Below the pieces are notes generated by a model. The model worked only from the letters and a program-made list of their open reading frames with translations. It did not search any database and was not told the origin of the DNA. This document shows positions 33,711-35,957 of a DNA stretch of 35,957 nt, piece by piece (position 1 is the stretch's first letter; each line of letters opens with the position of its first letter). A program made the translations under genes and the position numbers. The stretch is from J089 sp964549745 (GTDB lineage: Bacteria; Fidelibacterota; Marinisomatia; Marinisomatales; J089). Location of the stretch: positions 1-35,957 of the forward strand of contig CAZJWP010000011.1 in assembly GCA_964549745.1 (NCBI GenBank), given 5' to 3'.

Positions 33711-35531
33711 TTACCTTTCAATTTCTCCATCAAATAATTCTATGATTTTGTTTAATGTGTCGTCAGATCCCGCATTTGCCTGACCGGATTCTGTACTCTG
33801 TTTGTGGTGTTTCGTTCCCGCTTGTTTTATCGATTTGAAACTAATGCGTATCGGACTCCCTGTTTTCTCACTCAAGACCGATTCGAGATAGTTTTTATTG
33901 GTATTTAATATCGTCAGCGTGAACGACGCCGGATTGTTCAATTCAATCACGGCCAATCCTTCTTCCAGAGAAACCAATTCTGCCTGCTCCAGTAATGTGC
34001 TAATCGACGGTTTTGTCGAATGCAGTTCCTTCACGAATTCTTTCCACACTGCAAACAATTCCGAAGCCGGTACTTGTTTGGATTTTTTATCAGAATCTGT
34101 TGCAGATGCTTCTTCGGGCTCCTTTGAATCGCTTTTTTCCGGATTCTTCTCTGATTTATCTACGCTCTGTTCCGTTTTTGGCTCAGCTATTTTTGGTGCT
34201 TCGGATTTGATTTCGGGTTGCACCTTTTTTTCAGGTTTAGAATCCGGTTCTGGTTTCTGCTCAGATGATGGTATTTCCTTGAGCGCCGGTGGTTTTACTT
34301 CTTCCGTCTTTGGGGAAGATTTAGAAAACAATTCAGGCTCACTGGCCTTCTTCGGTTCAGGCGGGGTATGATCAATACTCGGAGCAGGAGCTCTCTTTGG
34401 TTTACCCGGCTTCCCAAGCAAATTCAACAATTCTTCAATGGAAACGGATTTATCCATTTCGGTCAGTTTTAGCAGCCCCATTTCAACCGATAAATAGGGA
34501 CTATCAATCCGTCCGACTTTAGCCCCAAGTTCCATAAGTTGGTTCCCTATCCGAAGAAGATCCCGTCGATCCCAATCCTTCGCTTCAGTTTTATACTTTT
34601 GTTTTAACTCTTCGCCACCGTCGATAACTGCTTCACCACCGTCGAATGATGCAGCTAACAAATTGTGAACATGGTCCTCAAGAAACTGAACAAAAACAGC
34701 TGCAGATATTCCTTTTCGCCGGGACTCCCGCACCAGTTTAATCAACCCGACACCATCTTTGTTTTTAAGACAATCGGTAAATCGAAAATATTGTTCCAGC
34801 GGTACAATGCCCAAAATCTCGGTGATATCATTGATTTTAATAGACTGACCGCTGTAAGCGATAACCTGATCCAGAATACTGAGGGCATCGCGCATGCTGC
34901 CGTCGGCTTTTTGAGAAATCAAATCCAATGACTCGATATCTATGGTGATTTTCTCTTCTTCCAGAATTTTCCGGACACGCCCTTGTATTATCTCCGGAGT
35001 AATCCGGTTGAAGTCGAAGCGCTGGCAGCGGGAAATAATTGTTGCCGGTACTTTGTGTGCTTCCGTGGTCGCCAGGATAAACTTACCATGTGCGGGCGGT
35101 TCTTCCAGCGTTCGGAGCAAGGCGTTAAAAGCCGGTCCGGTAAACATATGAACTTCGTCGATAATAAACACCTTATAAGGACTGCTTACCGGGGCATATT
35201 TAATCAGCTCACGCAGGTTTCGGATTTCTTCGATTCCACGATTGGAAGCGCCATCAATTTCCAAAACGTCGATATTGCGGCTTTCATCGATTTCCCGGCA
35301 GTTGGAACATTCATTGCAAGGATTCCCGGGTGAGTTGGAGCAATTAAGCGCCTTGGCAACTATGCGGGCCGCTGTAGTCTTTCCTACACCCCTGGGACCG
35401 GTAAATAGATAGGCTTGGGCCACGCGGTCCTTTTCGAAGGCGTTGTTCAACGTTCGGGTGATGGCATCCTGTCCCACCATGTCTTCGAACGTTCGCGGCC
35501 GCCATTTTAATGATAATACGGTATAGCTCAT
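33711..35531 (-). CDS. dnaX: DNA polymerase III subunit gamma/tau
   Basis: A 606-residue clamp-loader ATPase. The Walker A GPRGVGKT lies at 45-52. The zinc-binding cysteines 64, 72, 75 and 78, the DEVHMF Walker B and the SRC arginine-finger region are present. Residues about 370-490 are a long acidic, Pro/Lys/Glu-rich linker, followed by a small C-terminal domain (SELFAVWKEFVKEL, SPIRISFKS) that in tau contacts other replisome subunits. I see no convincing slippery heptamer for gamma production. The SRP RNA 3' end lies about 30 nt upstream of the ATG. Confidence 0.96.
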   Translation of the reverse strand: MSYTVLSLKWRPRTFEDMVGQDAITRTLNNAFEKDRVAQAYLFTGPRGVGKTTAARIVAKALNCSNSPGNPCNECSNCREIDESRNIDVLEIDGASNRGIEEIRNLRELIKYAPVSSPYKVFIIDEVHMFTGPAFNALLRTLEEPPAHGKFILATTEAHKVPATIISRCQRFDFNRITPEIIQGRVRKILEEEKITIDIESLDLISQKADGSMRDALSILDQVIAYSGQSIKINDITEILGIVPLEQYFRFTDCLKNKDGVGLIKLVRESRRKGISAAVFVQFLEDHVHNLLAASFDGGEAVIDGGEELKQKYKTEAKDWDRRDLLRIGNQLMELGAKVGRIDSPYLSVEMGLLKLTEMDKSVSIEELLNLLGKPGKPKRAPAPSIDHTPPEPKKASEPELFSKSSPKTEEVKPPALKEIPSSEQKPEPDSKPEKKVQPEIKSEAPKIAEPKTEQSVDKSEKNPEKSDSKEPEEASATDSDKKSKQVPASELFAVWKEFVKELHSTKPSISTLLEQAELVSLEEGLAVIELNNPASFTLTILNTNKNYLESVLSEKTGSPIRISFKSIKQAGTKHHKQSTESGQANAGSDDTLNKIIELFDGEIER

Positions 35532-35561
35532 GAATTCTTCGATTTTACCTATTTTTAATTA

Positions 35562-35834
35562 CCGGCCGCACGCCTTTAATCGACAAGTCCTTTTATTATT
35601 CAAAAGTTAATCGTTAACTCGCTTCCAGATTCCACCGGCACATAACGTCAAATATTTACCGCTGCTCCCTTCCGGGCCTGACGGGGTTCATACTGAAATT
35701 ATTGCGATAGATTGAAAGGTCAGCACCACGTGTCAACTTCGGATAATACAGCACCTGCCTCAAATCGGGATCGATCCTGCTATAGCGGGTTGCAGGTAAC
35801 AGGGCACCGCTGCCTCCCCATCCAGTACGGCCGG
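35562..35834 (-). ncRNA. ffs: Large bacterial-type signal recognition particle RNA (with Alu domain)
   Basis: About 273 nt. The 3' half has the universal Ffh-binding core GTCAGGCCCGGAAGGGAGCA on the minus strand. The 5' half has the Alu-domain motifs GGGGAGGCAGCGGTGCCC, CCGCTATAGC and GAGGCAGG found in large bacterial SRP RNAs. The ends pair as helix 1 (35825-35834 CCGGCCGTAC with 35562-35571 GTGCGGCCGG, one G.U), and 35733-35748 pairs with 35594-35610 as helix 5, with several wobble pairs. It targets membrane and exported proteins to FtsY/SecYEG. Exact ends are inferred from the helix. It lies between tRNA-Ala and dnaX. Confidence 0.93.
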
Positions 35835-35841
35835 ATATATG

Positions 35842-35914
35842 TGGAGCCGAGGAGGATCGAACTCCCGACCTCTAGAGTGCGATTCTAGCGCTCTCCCAGC
35901 TGAGCTACGGCCCC
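35842..35914 (-). tRNA. tRNA-Ala (anticodon CGC)
   Basis: A 73-nt cloverleaf on the minus strand. The acceptor stem GGGGCCG/CGGCTCC contains the G3.U70 pair that defines alanine identity. The D arm is GCTCAGCTGGGAGAGC, and the anticodon stem CTAGA/TCTAG encloses ATCGCAC with anticodon CGC. The T arm is CGGGAGTTCGATCCTCC and the discriminator base is A. CCA is not encoded. It ends 7 nt upstream of the SRP RNA, so the two are probably transcribed together. Confidence 0.96.
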
Positions 35915-35957
35915 ATAAGTATTTCATTTCAAAAAACAATTCCACTAACCTTGCTTC

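Noticed and set aside
33898..34371. 157-codon plus-strand frame
   Set aside because: It is antisense to the low-complexity dnaX linker; its Ser/Gly/Phe-rich composition is an artefact of that.
35601..35619. Weak hairpin AGTTAA-CGA-TTAACT followed by TTTT as an SRP RNA terminator
   Set aside because: These bases are better used in the long helix 5 of the SRP RNA, and the RNA continues to a helix 1 strand at 35562-35571.
35760..35945. Minus-strand open frame of 61 codons at the right edge
   Set aside because: It runs through tRNA-Ala and the SRP RNA.

Overview
This 36-kb window is a compact, mostly housekeeping stretch of a bacterial chromosome. Nearly all genes lie on the minus strand in long, tightly packed runs with ATGA or longer start/stop overlaps. 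Base composition is moderate and TTG start codons are common. The protein families (a MerR regulator starting LYYSIGEVSEI, a LepB enlarged by an insertion, an rnhB-yraN fusion) together with a full-length large-type SRP RNA suggest a lineage near the Fibrobacterota-Chlorobiota-Bacteroidota group. Candidatus Marinimicrobia (Neomarinimicrobiota) is my best guess, but it is an inference and I could not test it. I see no phage, transposon, CRISPR array or recognisable defence system.

Right end (35914 down to 25939, minus): tRNA-Ala(CGC) and a roughly 273-nt SRP RNA precede dnaX-ybaB-recR (replication and recombination), pgsA-pgpA (phosphatidylglycerol synthesis), cinA, thpR, recA and recX. The run ends with a divergent, apparently catalytically degenerate PurL-like protein translationally coupled to a fumarylacetoacetate-hydrolase-family gene. 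The PurL-like protein is the most unusual gene in the window.

Middle (25952 back to 16733): an alanine/glycine:cation symporter and an inositol-monophosphatase-family gene form the only plus-strand protein operon (23604-25952). Divergent from it runs comEC, an RNase HII-YraN fusion, lepB and four small unrecognised envelope or coiled-coil genes, ending at a strong bidirectional terminator (16733-16762). Between that terminator and the plus-strand tRNA-Leu(CAA) is a structured, gene-free interval that could encode a small RNA.

Left part (16391 down to 73, minus): a long-chain acyl-CoA synthetase, gpsA, tRNA-Arg(CCT) and a membrane-anchored TPR protein. Next comes the classic transcription/translation operon rimP-nusA-infB-rbfA-truB-ribF-rpsO-pnp, with a candidate promoter and a 5'-leader hairpin. 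It is followed by ald (alanine dehydrogenase), a MerR regulator, tRNA-Pro(GGG) with its own terminator, a phosphodiester-glycosidase-family lipoprotein candidate, a family-2 glycosyltransferase and a YqaA-type membrane protein.

Functionally the window joins information processing (ribosome maturation, translation initiation, transcription elongation, RNA decay, SRP targeting, recombination) with phospholipid synthesis (gpsA, pgsA, pgpA, acyl-CoA synthetase) and protein export (SRP RNA, LepB). Two genes handle alanine: Ald and the AGCS symporter.
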